DNA of 64,000 nucleotides from Streptomyces sp. S.PNR 29 (GTDB taxonomy: Bacteria; Actinomycetota; Actinomycetes; Streptomycetales; Streptomycetaceae). Positions 45,101 through 53,197 of the stretch are shown here, one piece after another. How positions within the stretch are numbered: the stretch's first letter is position 1; the number at the start of each line of letters is the position of its first letter. The position numbers and the translations under genes are program-made. The stretch covers positions 506,667-570,666 of the forward strand of contig NZ_JANUQM010000004.1 of NCBI RefSeq assembly GCF_030386795.1. The letters run 5' to 3'. Under the pieces are notes generated by a model that searched no databases, was not told the origin of the DNA, and saw only the letters and a list, made by a program, of their open reading frames with translations.

Positions 45101-45825
45101 CGGCCGTCCTGTACGTCTTCCGCACCCTGGTCGCCGACGACATCCCGCTCAACGACGGCTGCCTGCGCCCCCTGCGGATCATCGTGCCGCCGGGGTCCAT
45201 GCTCGCGCCCGAGGCGCCCGCAGCCGTGGTCGCCGGCAACGTGGAGACCTCCCAGGCCATCACCGGCGCCCTGTACGCCGCGCTCGGTGTCCAGGCCGAG
45301 GGCTCCGGGACCATGAACAACGTCACCTTCGGCAACGAACGCCACCAGTACTACGAGACCGTCGCCTCAGGATCCGGTGCCGGCGACGGCTTCCCCGGCG
45401 CACCGGTCGTCCAGACCCACATGACCAACTCGCGCCTCACCGACCCCGAGGTACTGGAGTGGCGGCTGCCCGTCCGGCTGGAGGAGTTCGCCGTCCGGCG
45501 CGGCAGCGGTGGAGCAGGGCGCTGGCGCGGCGGGGACGGCGCCGTGCGCCGCATCCGCTTCCTGGAGCCCATGACCGTCTCCACCCTGTCCCAGCACCGC
45601 CGGGTGCCCCCGTACGGTATGGCGGGCGGCGAGCCCGGCGCGCTGGGCGCCAACCGGGTGGAGCGTGCGGACGGAACGGTCCTCCAGCTCGCCGGCAGCG
45701 ATACGGCGGACGTCGGCCCAGGCGATGTACTCGTCATCGAAACCCCCGGCGGCGGAGGCTACGGTCCGCCGTCGCCCGACCCCCATCAAGCAGGAGAAGA
45801 GATCGATGATCTTCGGGCGTTCTGA
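42187..45825 (+). CDS. Fused hydantoinase A/B - 5-oxoprolinase-type enzyme
   Basis: 1212 residues, the length of eukaryotic-type OPLAH. HyuA half (1-about 690): [35 protein letters not shown], an actin-like ATPase core with [13 protein letters not shown], and [16 protein letters not shown]. HyuB half (about 690-1212): [77 protein letters not shown] and [11 protein letters not shown]-dependent opening of 5-oxoproline or a hydantoin. It is inserted between cvnC and cvnD; its last 20 bases overlap the cvnD start, so it is an integrated part of the transcription unit. Confidence 0.93.
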   Translation: MTGWQFWVDRGGTFTDVVARRPDGRLLTHKLLSDNPARYSDAAVAAVRALLDGSREPVEAVRMGTTVATNALLERKGERTLLVVTRGFRDALRIAYQNRPRIFARRIDLPELLYERVVEVDERIAADGTVLRAPDLDALAGPLQQAYDDGIRAVAVVCLHSHLHPAHEQAVGELAARVGFLQISLSSEVSPLMKLVPRGDTAVVDAYLSPVLRRYVQHVGDELRGVRLMFMQSNGGLAEAGQFRGKDAILSGPAGGIVGMARMSQLAGFDRVIGFDMGGTSTDVSHFAGDYERVFTTQIAGVRLRAPMLDIHTVAAGGGSVLHFDGSRYRVGPDSAGADPGPACYRGGGPLAVTDANVMLGRIQPAHFPKVFGPDGDQPLDEQLVRDRFSALAREIREQTGDDRTPEQVAEGYLRIAVANIANAVKRISVQKGHDITRYALTTFGGAGGQHACMVADSLGIRTVLVPPMAGVLSALGIGLADTTAMREQSVEAPLEPAAMPAVLKTGDDLEGAARAELLAEDVPERNVQVTRRAQLRYDGTDTTLTVELTDPDTMRRAFEERHRATYSFTLDRPIVVEALSVEATGITEPPDLSALAPYEGTLESHAAAPETIRLHTGGAWRDVPLHRREDLPPGETVTGPAIITESSATTVVDDGWRAAATDDGHLVMERVAITESSDLDTKVDPVLLEVFNNLFMSIAEQMGARLESTAQSVNIKERLDFSCALFDPDGNLVANAPHIPVHLGSMGTSVKEVIRRRGSRMRPGDTYAVNDPYHGGTHLPDVTVITPVFDQGDTEGDRILFYVASRGHHAEIGGIAPGSMPANSRTIEEEGVLFDNWLLAENDRFRDEETLRLLTEAPCPSRNPKTNLADLRAQIAANRKGVDEVGRMIDDFGLDVVQAYMKHVQDNAEEAVRRVIDALDDGEYAYETDSGAVIRVRVRVDRDKRSATIDFTGTSPQLTTNFNAPFSVVNAAVLYVFRTLVADDIPLNDGCLRPLRIIVPPGSMLAPEAPAAVVAGNVETSQAITGALYAALGVQAEGSGTMNNVTFGNERHQYYETVASGSGAGDGFPGAPVVQTHMTNSRLTDPEVLEWRLPVRLEEFAVRRGSGGAGRWRGGDGAVRRIRFLEPMTVSTLSQHRRVPPYGMAGGEPGALGANRVERADGTVLQLAGSDTADVGPGDVLVIETPGGGGYGPPSPDPHQAGEEIDDLRAF

Positions 45826-46411
45826 GCGCGGCAAGCCCCCGGTCGAGCCCGTCACGCTCAAGATCCTCGTGGCCGGCGGCTTCGGAGTGGGCAAAACCAC
45901 CCTCGTCGGCGCGGTCAGCGAGATCAGGCCGCTGCGCACCGAGGAACTGCTCACCGAAGCCGGGCGCCCGGTCGATGACATCAGCGGTGTGGAGGGCAAG
46001 CACACCACCACCGTGGCGATGGACTTCGGGCGCATCACGCTGCGCGAGGACCTTGTGCTGTACCTGTTCGGCACACCCGGGCAGGAGCGGTTCTGGTTCA
46101 TGTGGGACGAGCTCTCCGAGGGCGCGCTCGGCGCCGTCGTGCTCGCCGACACCCGTCGCCTTGAGGACTGCTTCGCCGCCGTCGACTATTTCGAGCGGCG
46201 TTCCATACCCTTCGTCGTCGGTGTCAACTGCTTCGAGGGTGCCGCCCGGTACCCGACGGAGGACGTCCGCCAGGCCCTCGACCTCGATGCCGACGTACCG
46301 GTCCTGATGTGCGATGCCCGCGACCGGGAGTCCGTCAAGGAAGTTCTCATCGGCGTCGTCCAGCACGCCATGGCCCATGCGGCGGACCGCCGCCAGACCG
46401 TCTCCTCCTGA
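45806..46411 (+). CDS. cvnD: Conservon GTPase CvnD
   Basis: 201 residues: P-loop [14 protein letters not shown] (G1), [19 protein letters not shown] (G2), FGTPGQERF (G3), VNCFE in place of NKxD (G4 altered, as usual in CvnD/MglA-like proteins). The ATG at 45806 has AGGAGA 8 nt upstream and lies inside the end of the oxoprolinase gene, in another frame. Output GTPase of the conservon at the membrane. Confidence 0.94.
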   Translation: MIFGRSERGKPPVEPVTLKILVAGGFGVGKTTLVGAVSEIRPLRTEELLTEAGRPVDDISGVEGKHTTTVAMDFGRITLREDLVLYLFGTPGQERFWFMWDELSEGALGAVVLADTRRLEDCFAAVDYFERRSIPFVVGVNCFEGAARYPTEDVRQALDLDADVPVLMCDARDRESVKEVLIGVVQHAMAHAADRRQTVSS

Positions 46412-46444
46412 AAGCGGTTGACCGCGGCGTCTCGGGCACGCGCA

Positions 46445-46478
46445 CGGCCCGTACCCCCGCCGACCGGGGTACGGGCCG
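46445..46478. terminator. Bidirectional terminator (cvnD / glpK)
   Basis: Perfect 13-bp arms (46445-46457, 46466-46478) around an 8-nt loop between convergent genes. Confidence 0.85.
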
Positions 46479-46547
46479 CGGCCCGTGGCATCACGCACGC
46501 GCGCGTGCCGGGTCGTCACCACTCAGTGTGTGTCTGACCGGGCTCGT

Positions 46548-48068
46548 CTAGCGGTCGCCGTCCTCCTCCCAGCCGAAGCTCCTCTCCACGGCCTTCCTCC
46601 AGTTGTGGTACTCGCGGTCGCGCACCGACGCGTCCATGGCCGGCGTCCACTCGACGTCCTTCTGCCAGTGCGCCTTGAGCTCGTCGAGGTCGTTCCACAC
46701 CCCGGTGGCGAGCCCGGCCGCATAGGCGGCGCCCAGACAGGTCGTCTCGGAGACCTTGGGCCGGACCACCGGCACGTCGAGCACATCCGCCTGGTGCTGC
46801 ATGAGCAGGTTGTTCTTGGTCATGCCGCCGTCGACCTTCAGGGTCGTGATGTGCACACCGGAATCCTGGAACATGGCGTCCACGACCTCGCGCGTCTGCC
46901 AGCTCGTCGCCTCCAGCACCGCACGCGCGAGGTGCGCCTTGGTGACGTACCGGGTGAGCCCGGTGACGACACCGCGTGCGTCGGAACGCCAGTACGGCGC
47001 GAACAGACCGGAGAACGCGGGCACGATGTAGGCACCGCCGTTGTCCTCGACGCTTGCCGCCAGGGGTTCGATGTCGTCGGCGGTACTGATGATGCCGAGC
47101 TGGTCGCGGAACCACTGGACCAGCGCGCCCGTGATGGCTATCGACCCCTCCAGGCAGTAGACCGGCGCCTCAGTGCCGATCTTGTACCCCATCGTCGTCA
47201 GCAGCCCGCTCTTCGACGGCACGGGCCGGTTGCCGGTGTTGAGCAGCAAGAAGCTTCCCGTGCCGTAGGTGTTCTTGGCCGTGCCCACGTCGTAGCAGGC
47301 CTGCCCGAACACGGCCGCCTGCTGGTCGCCCAGCGCGGACGCGACCGGCACACCTGCGAGCTGGCCGACGGCGGTGCCGTACACCTCGGACGAGGACTTG
47401 ATCTCGGGCAGCACCGCCTCGGGAATGTTCATCGCCGAGAGGATCGAGGAGTCCCACTGGAGGGTCTCCAGGTTCATCAGCATGGTGCGGCCGGCGTTGG
47501 TCACGTCGGTGACGTGCTGCCCGCCGTCCGTGCCGCCGGTGAGGTTCCAGATCAGCCAGGAGTCGATCGTGCCGAAGGCGAGTTCACCGCGCTCCGCACG
47601 GGACCTCAGGTCGGGCACGTTGTCCAGCAGCCAGGCCGCCTTGGGGCCGGAGAAGTAGGTGGCCAGCGGCAGCCCGGTCTGCTCGCGGAAACGGTCCTGT
47701 CCGTCGGAACCGCCCAGCTGGTTGCAGAGCGCGGCCGTGCGCGTGTCCTGCCACACCACCGCGTTGTGCACGGGCTTGCCCGTGGCCCGGTCCCACAGGA
47801 GGGTCGTCTCGCGTTGGTTGGTGATGCCCAGCGCGCTGAGCTGGTCGGCGCGCAGTCCGGCCTTGGCCACCGCCCCGGCGACCACCGCCTGCACCTTGGA
47901 CCAGATCTCGGTGGCGTCGTGCTCCACCCAGCCGGGCTTGGGGAAGATCTGGCGGTGCTCGCGCTGGTCGACGGCGACGATGGCACCGTCCTGATTGAAG
48001 ATGATGCAGCGGCTCGACGTGGTGCCCTGGTCGATCGCTGCCACGTACTTCTCGGCGTTGTCCGTCAT
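46548..48068 (-). CDS. glpK: Glycerol kinase
   Basis: Phosphorylates glycerol to sn-glycerol 3-phosphate. 506 residues, FGGY fold: [16 protein letters not shown] (phosphate 1), [31 protein letters not shown] (glycerol Arg and Glu), [27 protein letters not shown] (catalytic Asp), [19 protein letters not shown] (FGGY signature 2). The ATG at 48068 is supported by the conserved N-terminus; it follows glpF by 19 nt. Confidence 0.97.
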   Translation of the reverse strand: MTDNAEKYVAAIDQGTTSSRCIIFNQDGAIVAVDQREHRQIFPKPGWVEHDATEIWSKVQAVVAGAVAKAGLRADQLSALGITNQRETTLLWDRATGKPVHNAVVWQDTRTAALCNQLGGSDGQDRFREQTGLPLATYFSGPKAAWLLDNVPDLRSRAERGELAFGTIDSWLIWNLTGGTDGGQHVTDVTNAGRTMLMNLETLQWDSSILSAMNIPEAVLPEIKSSSEVYGTAVGQLAGVPVASALGDQQAAVFGQACYDVGTAKNTYGTGSFLLLNTGNRPVPSKSGLLTTMGYKIGTEAPVYCLEGSIAITGALVQWFRDQLGIISTADDIEPLAASVEDNGGAYIVPAFSGLFAPYWRSDARGVVTGLTRYVTKAHLARAVLEATSWQTREVVDAMFQDSGVHITTLKVDGGMTKNNLLMQHQADVLDVPVVRPKVSETTCLGAAYAAGLATGVWNDLDELKAHWQKDVEWTPAMDASVRDREYHNWRKAVERSFGWEEDGDR

Positions 48069-48087
48069 GGCTACCCCTTGGGCTGGG

Positions 48088-48882
48088 TCAGAAGGCTGCG
48101 TTGTAGATGAGGCCACCTAGCACTCCGCCGGCCAGTGGACCGACGACCGGAATCCACGAGTAGCCCCAGTCGGATGTGCCCTTGTTCGGGATCGGCAGGA
48201 CAGAGTGCACGATGCGCGGACCGAGGTCGCGCGCCGGGTTGATGGCATAGCCCGTGGGTCCACCCAGGGAGAGGCCGATGCCGACGACCAGGAGGGAAAC
48301 CAGGAGGATCGCTATGCCGGATCCGTAGATGCCGGTCTCGCCCGGGATCCGACCGATGCCGATGCCCGCGACGTGCTTGTCCTCGCCGACCAGGGCCAGG
48401 ATGGGCAACACCAGGGCGATGGTGGCGAGCGTCTCGGTGATCAGGTTGGCGATCGGGTTCCGGATCTCCGGGATCGTGGAGAAGATGCCGAGTGTCGGGA
48501 CCGGCTCGTCCACCGTGCCCTCCGTGGTGCCCGTCTGCCGCACGTTGGCCTGGAACTGGGCGTAGTACACGAGGTAGCACAGTATGGCGCCGATCATGGC
48601 GCCGGTGATCTGGCCCAGCAGATAGACCCAGACCTTGCTCCACACGCCGGTGTCGATGGCCAGGCCGAAGGTGACGGCCGGGTTGATGACCCCTCCGGAG
48701 AGGGGAGCGGAGGTGTATGCGCCCGCCAGCACACCGAACCCCCAGCCGAACGCGATTACCACCCACCCGGCGGCCCGCGCTTTGGAGAATCTGAGGGTGA
48801 CGGCGGCGCAGACACCGGCACCGAACAGGATCAGGATCGCCGTACCGATCATCTCGCCGACGAATATGTCTCCGTTGGTCAT
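48088..48882 (-). CDS. glpF: Glycerol facilitator (MIP channel)
   Basis: 264 residues, six spans. The two half-helix motifs are [16 protein letters not shown] and [13 protein letters not shown]; the Asp after the second NPAR is the mark of glycerol facilitators rather than water channels. A periplasmic loop of about 35 residues is longer than usual. AAGGAG lies upstream of the ATG. No glpD is adjacent, so G3P oxidation is encoded elsewhere. Confidence 0.96.
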   Translation of the reverse strand: MTNGDIFVGEMIGTAILILFGAGVCAAVTLRFSKARAAGWVVIAFGWGFGVLAGAYTSAPLSGGVINPAVTFGLAIDTGVWSKVWVYLLGQITGAMIGAILCYLVYYAQFQANVRQTGTTEGTVDEPVPTLGIFSTIPEIRNPIANLITETLATIALVLPILALVGEDKHVAGIGIGRIPGETGIYGSGIAILLVSLLVVGIGLSLGGPTGYAINPARDLGPRIVHSVLPIPNKGTSDWGYSWIPVVGPLAGGVLGGLIYNAAF

Positions 48883-49274
48883 GGCGGCTCCTTGGCCCCG
48901 CCCGGGACGATGTGCCCCGGTCCTTCGTGCAGGGTGCGTTTCCCATGGCGACTTCAGCCGATGGCAGGAACCCGCGCCCCGCCCGGCGTCCGTGACGAGC
49001 GTGCCGTCGCAGCCGAATCGCCCGTGGGTGGCAGGGCCTCGGCGCTACGAGGGCCCGTGCGGCGCAGTGCTGGAACAAGCCGAATATGTACGGCGATGTC
49101 GACTGACACCGGAAGTGTTCACCGGCGCCCAGGGGGCGTCAAGGTTGCCGACGCCAACGGTTGAGGAGCAGATGACGGCCGCTTTTTCTCCAGGTTCGCA
49201 CAGGCCGCCACTCGGCGCCTGCCGAGCCGAACCCGGGCGGGCGGCCGCTCGGTTCGGTGCGGATCAGCCATGAT
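48883..49274. other. Intergenic region upstream of glpF
   Basis: About 390 nt without a supportable gene. It should hold the glpF promoter. An imperfect inverted element TGACAC-CGGAA-GTGTTCA at 49103-49120 could be a regulator site. Confidence 0.4.
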
Positions 49275-49980
49275 CATTTGAGCCCGCGGAAGCCCGTGCC
49301 GGCGAGCCTGTGGCACCTGCCGAGGACCGGCCGGACCGTTCCGTCTCCGCCCGTTCCGCCGCCGGTGCTGCGCAGCACCCACGGAGGGGGCGCAAGCCGC
49401 TCAGCCCACGCCCGGCTCCGCCACCGCGCACCCCTGCGGGCGCCGGCGCCGGCGCCGTCTCCGCTCCGAGGCGCATCTCGTGCCCCGGCATCCCCGCGCG
49501 GCCCAGCACCCAGCCGGCCCCCGCGCAGCGCCTTCGCCCCGGCCCCGTCGTTGACCTGCTTGAAGTGGTCTACATCCAGCCAGCTCAGCGCGGACGCCCG
49601 CCCCTAAGCGATCCGCCGGTCCGCCTTGCCGGTGATCGCGTCCGACCCCGGCAGCCGTGTCAGCGGATTGAGGGCCGCTGCCCCGTCAACCCGGCTCTCG
49701 GCCAGTGCGCGTACGAGGTCCGCGAGCCGTACGACACCCACGCACCGCCCGTGCTTGTGAACCGGTCAGCAGCGCCCGTACCTGCCCTGCGGACGCGGTG
49801 TCGGGCAGCAGCGCGACCGGCCGGCAGAGCCCGCTGTCCGCCTCACGCACGGCGTAGTACAGCGGAGCCAGCCCGCCGAGGTCGGCGAGGGCCCCGGCGA
49901 ACACGTTGACGTACAGCGGCAGCAGCGTCTCCCTGCGCACCGCCGCACGGACGCCGACGCAGGATTCCGGCTCGATCACA
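49275..49980 (-). pseudogene. Decayed GGDEF (diguanylate cyclase-like) gene
   Basis: Minus-strand remnants in order: VRRETLLPLYVNVFAGALADLGGLAPLYYAVREADSGLCRPVALLPDTASAGQVRALL (sensor/N-domain), a frameshift near 49755, GVVRLADLVRALAESRVDGAAALNPLTRLPGSDAITG (CBS end and GGDEF opening), an in-frame TAG at about 49604, then ALSWLDVDHFKQVNDGAGA, the beta-strand before the GGDEF loop. The GGDEF loop itself and the rest are unreadable. Boundaries are approximate. It starts just after the thiolase stop. Confidence 0.6.
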
Positions 49981-49992
49981 GCGCGTAGAGGA

Positions 49993-51183
49993 TCACCGCA
50001 CCGCCACCACCGCCGATCCATGCCCGAACAGACCCTGGTTCGCGGCGATGCCCACCCTCGCGCCCGCGACCTGCCGGTCACCTGCGGCACCCCGCAGCTG
50101 CCAGGTCAGCTCGCAGACCTGGGCTATGGCCTGTGCCGGGACCGCCTCCCCGAACGAGGCCAGCCCACCGCTCGTGTTCACGGGTATGCGCCCGCCGAGG
50201 CTCGTCACGCCTTCCCGCAGCAGCTTCGCCGCCTGGCCCTCGCCGCACAGCCCCAGGTCCTCGTACCACTGCAGCTCCAGGGCGGTGGACAGGTCGTACA
50301 CCTCGGCCAGCGACAGATCCTCCGGTCCGATGCCCGCCTCCTCGTAGGCAGCCCGTGCGTTCGATGCCCGGAACGGCTCGGTGGCGGGCTCCACCCCGAC
50401 CGCGGAGTCCGTGCCGATGTCCGGCAGGTCCAGCACTGTGCTGGGGTACCGCGGTGTCACCGTGGACACCGCCCGGATCCGCACCGGCTCCGCCGCCCCG
50501 TGCCGCCGTGCGAAGTCCATGCCGGCGAGTACCAGCGCCGCACCGCCGTCCGAGGTCGCGCAGATGTCGAGCAGCCGCAGGGGATCGGCGACCACGGCGG
50601 AGGCAGCGACCTCCTGCGCGGTGACCCGCCTGCGGTAGCGCGCGTACGGGTTCAGCGCTCCCAGGGCGGCGTTCTTCACCTTCACCTGGGCGAAGTCCTC
50701 CTGCGTGTCCCCGTGCACGGCCATACGCCGTCGCGCGTACAGACCGAAGTACGCCGGATTGGTCGCCCCGAGGACGCGGAAGCGCAGCCAGTCGGGATCG
50801 TCGGGCCGCTCCCCGCCCGCGGGCCGGAAGAAGCCCTTGGGGGCCGCGTCGGCGCCCACCACGAGCACCACCTCCGCGAGGCCCGAGAGGATCTGCGCCC
50901 GTGCGGTGTCGATGGCCTGCGCCCCGGACGCACACGCCGCGTACACGCTCGCGACCCGGGCCCCCTGCCAGCCCAGTGCCTTCGCGAACGTCGCCCCGGC
51001 CACATGGCCCGGATAGCCCCCACGCACCGTGTTCGCGCCGACGATCGAACCGACGTCCCGCCAGTCCAGCCCGGCGTCGGCGAGCGCCGCGCGGGCCGCC
51101 ACCGTCCCGTACTCGACGAAACTGTGTCCCCACTTGCCCCAGGGGTGCATCCCCGCGCCGAGCACCGCCACGTCACGAGTCAC
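49993..51183 (-). CDS. SCP2-type thiolase / lipid-transfer protein
   Basis: 396 residues: MTRDVAVLGAGMHPWGKWG, ASVYAACASGAQAIDTARAQILSG (nucleophile Cys in ACASG), ICATSDGGAALVL, LAEVYDLSTALELQWYEDLGLC and GRIPVNTSGGLASFGEAVPAQAIAQVCEL. This is the SCP-x-like thiolase clade often paired with an OB-fold partner; it may act in side-chain or acyl-CoA (retro)aldol cleavage. The GTG overlaps the OB-fold gene stop (GTGA). Confidence 0.9.
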   Translation of the reverse strand: MTRDVAVLGAGMHPWGKWGHSFVEYGTVAARAALADAGLDWRDVGSIVGANTVRGGYPGHVAGATFAKALGWQGARVASVYAACASGAQAIDTARAQILSGLAEVVLVVGADAAPKGFFRPAGGERPDDPDWLRFRVLGATNPAYFGLYARRRMAVHGDTQEDFAQVKVKNAALGALNPYARYRRRVTAQEVAASAVVADPLRLLDICATSDGGAALVLAGMDFARRHGAAEPVRIRAVSTVTPRYPSTVLDLPDIGTDSAVGVEPATEPFRASNARAAYEEAGIGPEDLSLAEVYDLSTALELQWYEDLGLCGEGQAAKLLREGVTSLGGRIPVNTSGGLASFGEAVPAQAIAQVCELTWQLRGAAGDRQVAGARVGIAANQGLFGHGSAVVAVR

Positions 51184-51626
51184 GCCGTCACCCCCATCGG
51201 CCGCCAGTGCCAGGTCGTCCAGGTCGTCTCCGCGTCCTCATGGAGCACGCCGGGCACAACCTCCACTTCCATGCCCACCGTCAGATCGGCGACGGTGACC
51301 CCGGGAGCAGCCTGCCCCAGCACCACGATCCGCTCGGACTCCAGCTCCACAGCGATCAACGCGTACGGTGTCCACGGAAGTTCCGGATCGGTCACGTACG
51401 GTGACGGAGGCCGGTACCGACTGTCCGTGTACGACCAGACGCGCCCCCGCCGCGACAGCGGAACCTCCTCCAGATCGCCCCCGGGACATCCCGGGTTGCG
51501 GCAACAGCCGTCCTCGCGCGGAAAGAAAACCGACGCGCAGGCCGAACAACGGGTGCCGAGAAGCCTGAAGTCGTCCCCGTCACCGGCGAACCACCCTGCC
51601 ACCACGGGCGTGCGTGTACGTGCCAC
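51180..51626 (-). CDS. OB-fold (DUF35) partner of the thiolase
   Basis: 148 residues with an N-terminal zinc-ribbon-like part (GTRCSACASVFFPREDGCCRNPGC, four Cys) and a C-terminal OB fold (GRVWSYTDSRYRPPSPYV.. PYALIAVELESERIVVLGQ). DUF35 proteins form complexes with SCP2-type thiolases. The GTG at 51626 has GGAGGG upstream. Confidence 0.9.
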   Translation of the reverse strand: MARTRTPVVAGWFAGDGDDFRLLGTRCSACASVFFPREDGCCRNPGCPGGDLEEVPLSRRGRVWSYTDSRYRPPSPYVTDPELPWTPYALIAVELESERIVVLGQAAPGVTVADLTVGMEVEVVPGVLHEDAETTWTTWHWRPMGVTA

Positions 51627-51647
51627 CGTCCCTCCCCGACTCCGTAT

Positions 51648-51662
51648 CTGACGGAACGTCAG
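51648..51662 (-). promoter_or_regulatory. Palindromic operator CTGACG-GAA-CGTCAG
   Basis: Perfect 6-bp arms with a 3-bp centre, 22 nt upstream of the OB-fold/thiolase start. It looks like a TetR-type site of the sort that precedes acyl-CoA metabolism genes in actinomycetes. Confidence 0.6.
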
Positions 51663-51803
51663 GAGTGTGCCACGCGCGACCTCGGATGGGCAGGGGCATC
51701 CGGAAGTACCGGAAGAGCGGCCCCGCCATCCCCCCACGCGATCGAGGGGGGACTGCAAGCGATCACTTCCCCGACGGAACGGCTCCTGGTAGATGCAGGG
51801 GAC

Positions 51804-52613
51804 ATGACACGACTCTCCATCGCGGTACGCGGACTGATCACCGTGCTCGCCGCCCTGCTCGTCATGACCGCCGCAACCACCACGGCCCGGGCGAGCAGCG
51901 AGCCCAAGGCGCCGAAGGACTTCGTGACGCTGCACAGCGTGGATCCAACGATCCTGCAGGAGATGCGCTACTTCACCCCGCACAACTTCGTGGGCGAGCG
52001 CATCGACGGCTACGCGCAGCCGATCTGCGTCCTCACCCGCCCCGCCGCCGAAGCACTGCACAAGGCCCAGGTCAGGCTCCTGCGCAAGGGCTACACCCTC
52101 AAGGTGTACGACTGCTACCGGCCCCAGCGCGCCGTCGATCACTTCGTCCGCTGGGCACAGGACCTCGACGACCAGGCGATGAAGGCCGAGTTCTACCCGA
52201 ACGTCGACAAGACCCGGCTGTTCGCGGACGGTTACATCGCGGAGAAATCCGGCCACAGCCGCGGCTCGACGATGGACCTCACGATCGTGAGGCTGCCGGC
52301 GAAACCGACCCGTCCGTACCACCCCGGAGAATCCCTCGTGCCCTGCTTCGCCCCCAAGGAGGAGCGTTTCCCCGACAACTCCGTCGACATGGGCACAGGC
52401 TTCGACTGTTTCGACACCCTCGCGCACACCCTGGACCCGCGCGTGCAGGGCGAACAGCGCGCCAACCGGCTACTGCTCAAGAGCACCCTTGAGGAGCTGG
52501 GCTTCGTGAACCTCGCCGAGGAGTGGTGGCACTACACGTACAAGCCCGAGCCCTACCCGGACACCTACTTCGACTTCCCCGTGTCCGCGAAATCCCTCCG
52601 CGGCAATCGCTGA
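51804..52613 (+). CDS. Secreted D-Ala-D-Ala dipeptidase (VanX-like)
   Basis: 269 residues: signal peptide (about 1-30, ending TARAS), then the M15 fold. Zinc ligands and catalytic residues are visible: SGHSRGSTMDLT (SxHxxGxxxD; His151 and Asp158), and Glu/His in EEWWHYTYK near residue 236. Hydrolyses D-Ala-D-Ala or similar dipeptides from cell-wall turnover. Being exported, it is more likely a recycling enzyme than a vancomycin-resistance VanX. No vanHA genes are nearby. Confidence 0.93.
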   Translation: MTRLSIAVRGLITVLAALLVMTAATTTARASSEPKAPKDFVTLHSVDPTILQEMRYFTPHNFVGERIDGYAQPICVLTRPAAEALHKAQVRLLRKGYTLKVYDCYRPQRAVDHFVRWAQDLDDQAMKAEFYPNVDKTRLFADGYIAEKSGHSRGSTMDLTIVRLPAKPTRPYHPGESLVPCFAPKEERFPDNSVDMGTGFDCFDTLAHTLDPRVQGEQRANRLLLKSTLEELGFVNLAEEWWHYTYKPEPYPDTYFDFPVSAKSLRGNR

Positions 52614-52660
52614 ACAGCCTGCCGGAGACGTCCCTGTTTTGATCGGATACAGTCCGCCGC

Positions 52661-53197
52661 GTGTCCGAAACCGAAGCATTCACCCCCAACTCCGCTCCGG
52701 GCTCCCACTGTTCGAGCTGCGGAGCGCCCTATGGAGAGGGCGTCTCCGGCTGGCCCCGCACCTGCCCGGCGTGCGGCGCCGTGGTCTACCGCAATCCGCT
52801 GCCGGTGGCGGTCGCGCTCCAGCCCGTGTACGACACGAAGGGCACTGCCCTGGTGGTCATCACCCGAACCGTGAGCCCCGCGCGCGGGGGCACCGCACTG
52901 CCCGGCGGTTTCATCGACGACCGCGAGGACTGGCGACAGGCCGTCGTCCGCGAGCTCAGGGAAGAGACAGGCATCGACGCCCCGAGCCGCGACGTACGGC
53001 TCGTCGACGCGATGAGCTCCCCCGACGGGCATCTGCTGCTGTTCGGCCTTCTCCCGGAGCGCCCGGCCGAGAGCCTCCCGCAGTCCACTGCCACCGACGA
53101 GACGGAGGGCTGGCACCTGCTGCGCAGGCCGCAGGAGCTCGCCTTCCCCCTGCACACGCTCGCCGCGCGGGCCTGGTTCGAGGGCCGTTACGTCTGA
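52661..53197 (+). CDS. NUDIX hydrolase with zinc ribbon
   Basis: 178 residues. The N-terminal zinc ribbon has two CxxC pairs (HCSSCGAPYG, TCPACGAVVY); the Nudix box GGFIDDREDWRQAVVRELREETGI is complete (Gx5Ex7REUxEExGU). Similar to NADH pyrophosphatase-like proteins, but the NudC-specific SQPWPFP motif is absent. GTG start at 52661. The last 10 bases overlap the convergent GH31 gene. Confidence 0.9.
   Translation: MSETEAFTPNSAPGSHCSSCGAPYGEGVSGWPRTCPACGAVVYRNPLPVAVALQPVYDTKGTALVVITRTVSPARGGTALPGGFIDDREDWRQAVVRELREETGIDAPSRDVRLVDAMSSPDGHLLLFGLLPERPAESLPQSTATDETEGWHLLRRPQELAFPLHTLAARAWFEGRYV

Noticed and set aside
51804..52613. Vancomycin-resistance vanX
   Set aside because: It has a signal peptide and no vanR/S/H/A neighbours; a cell-wall recycling dipeptidase is more likely.
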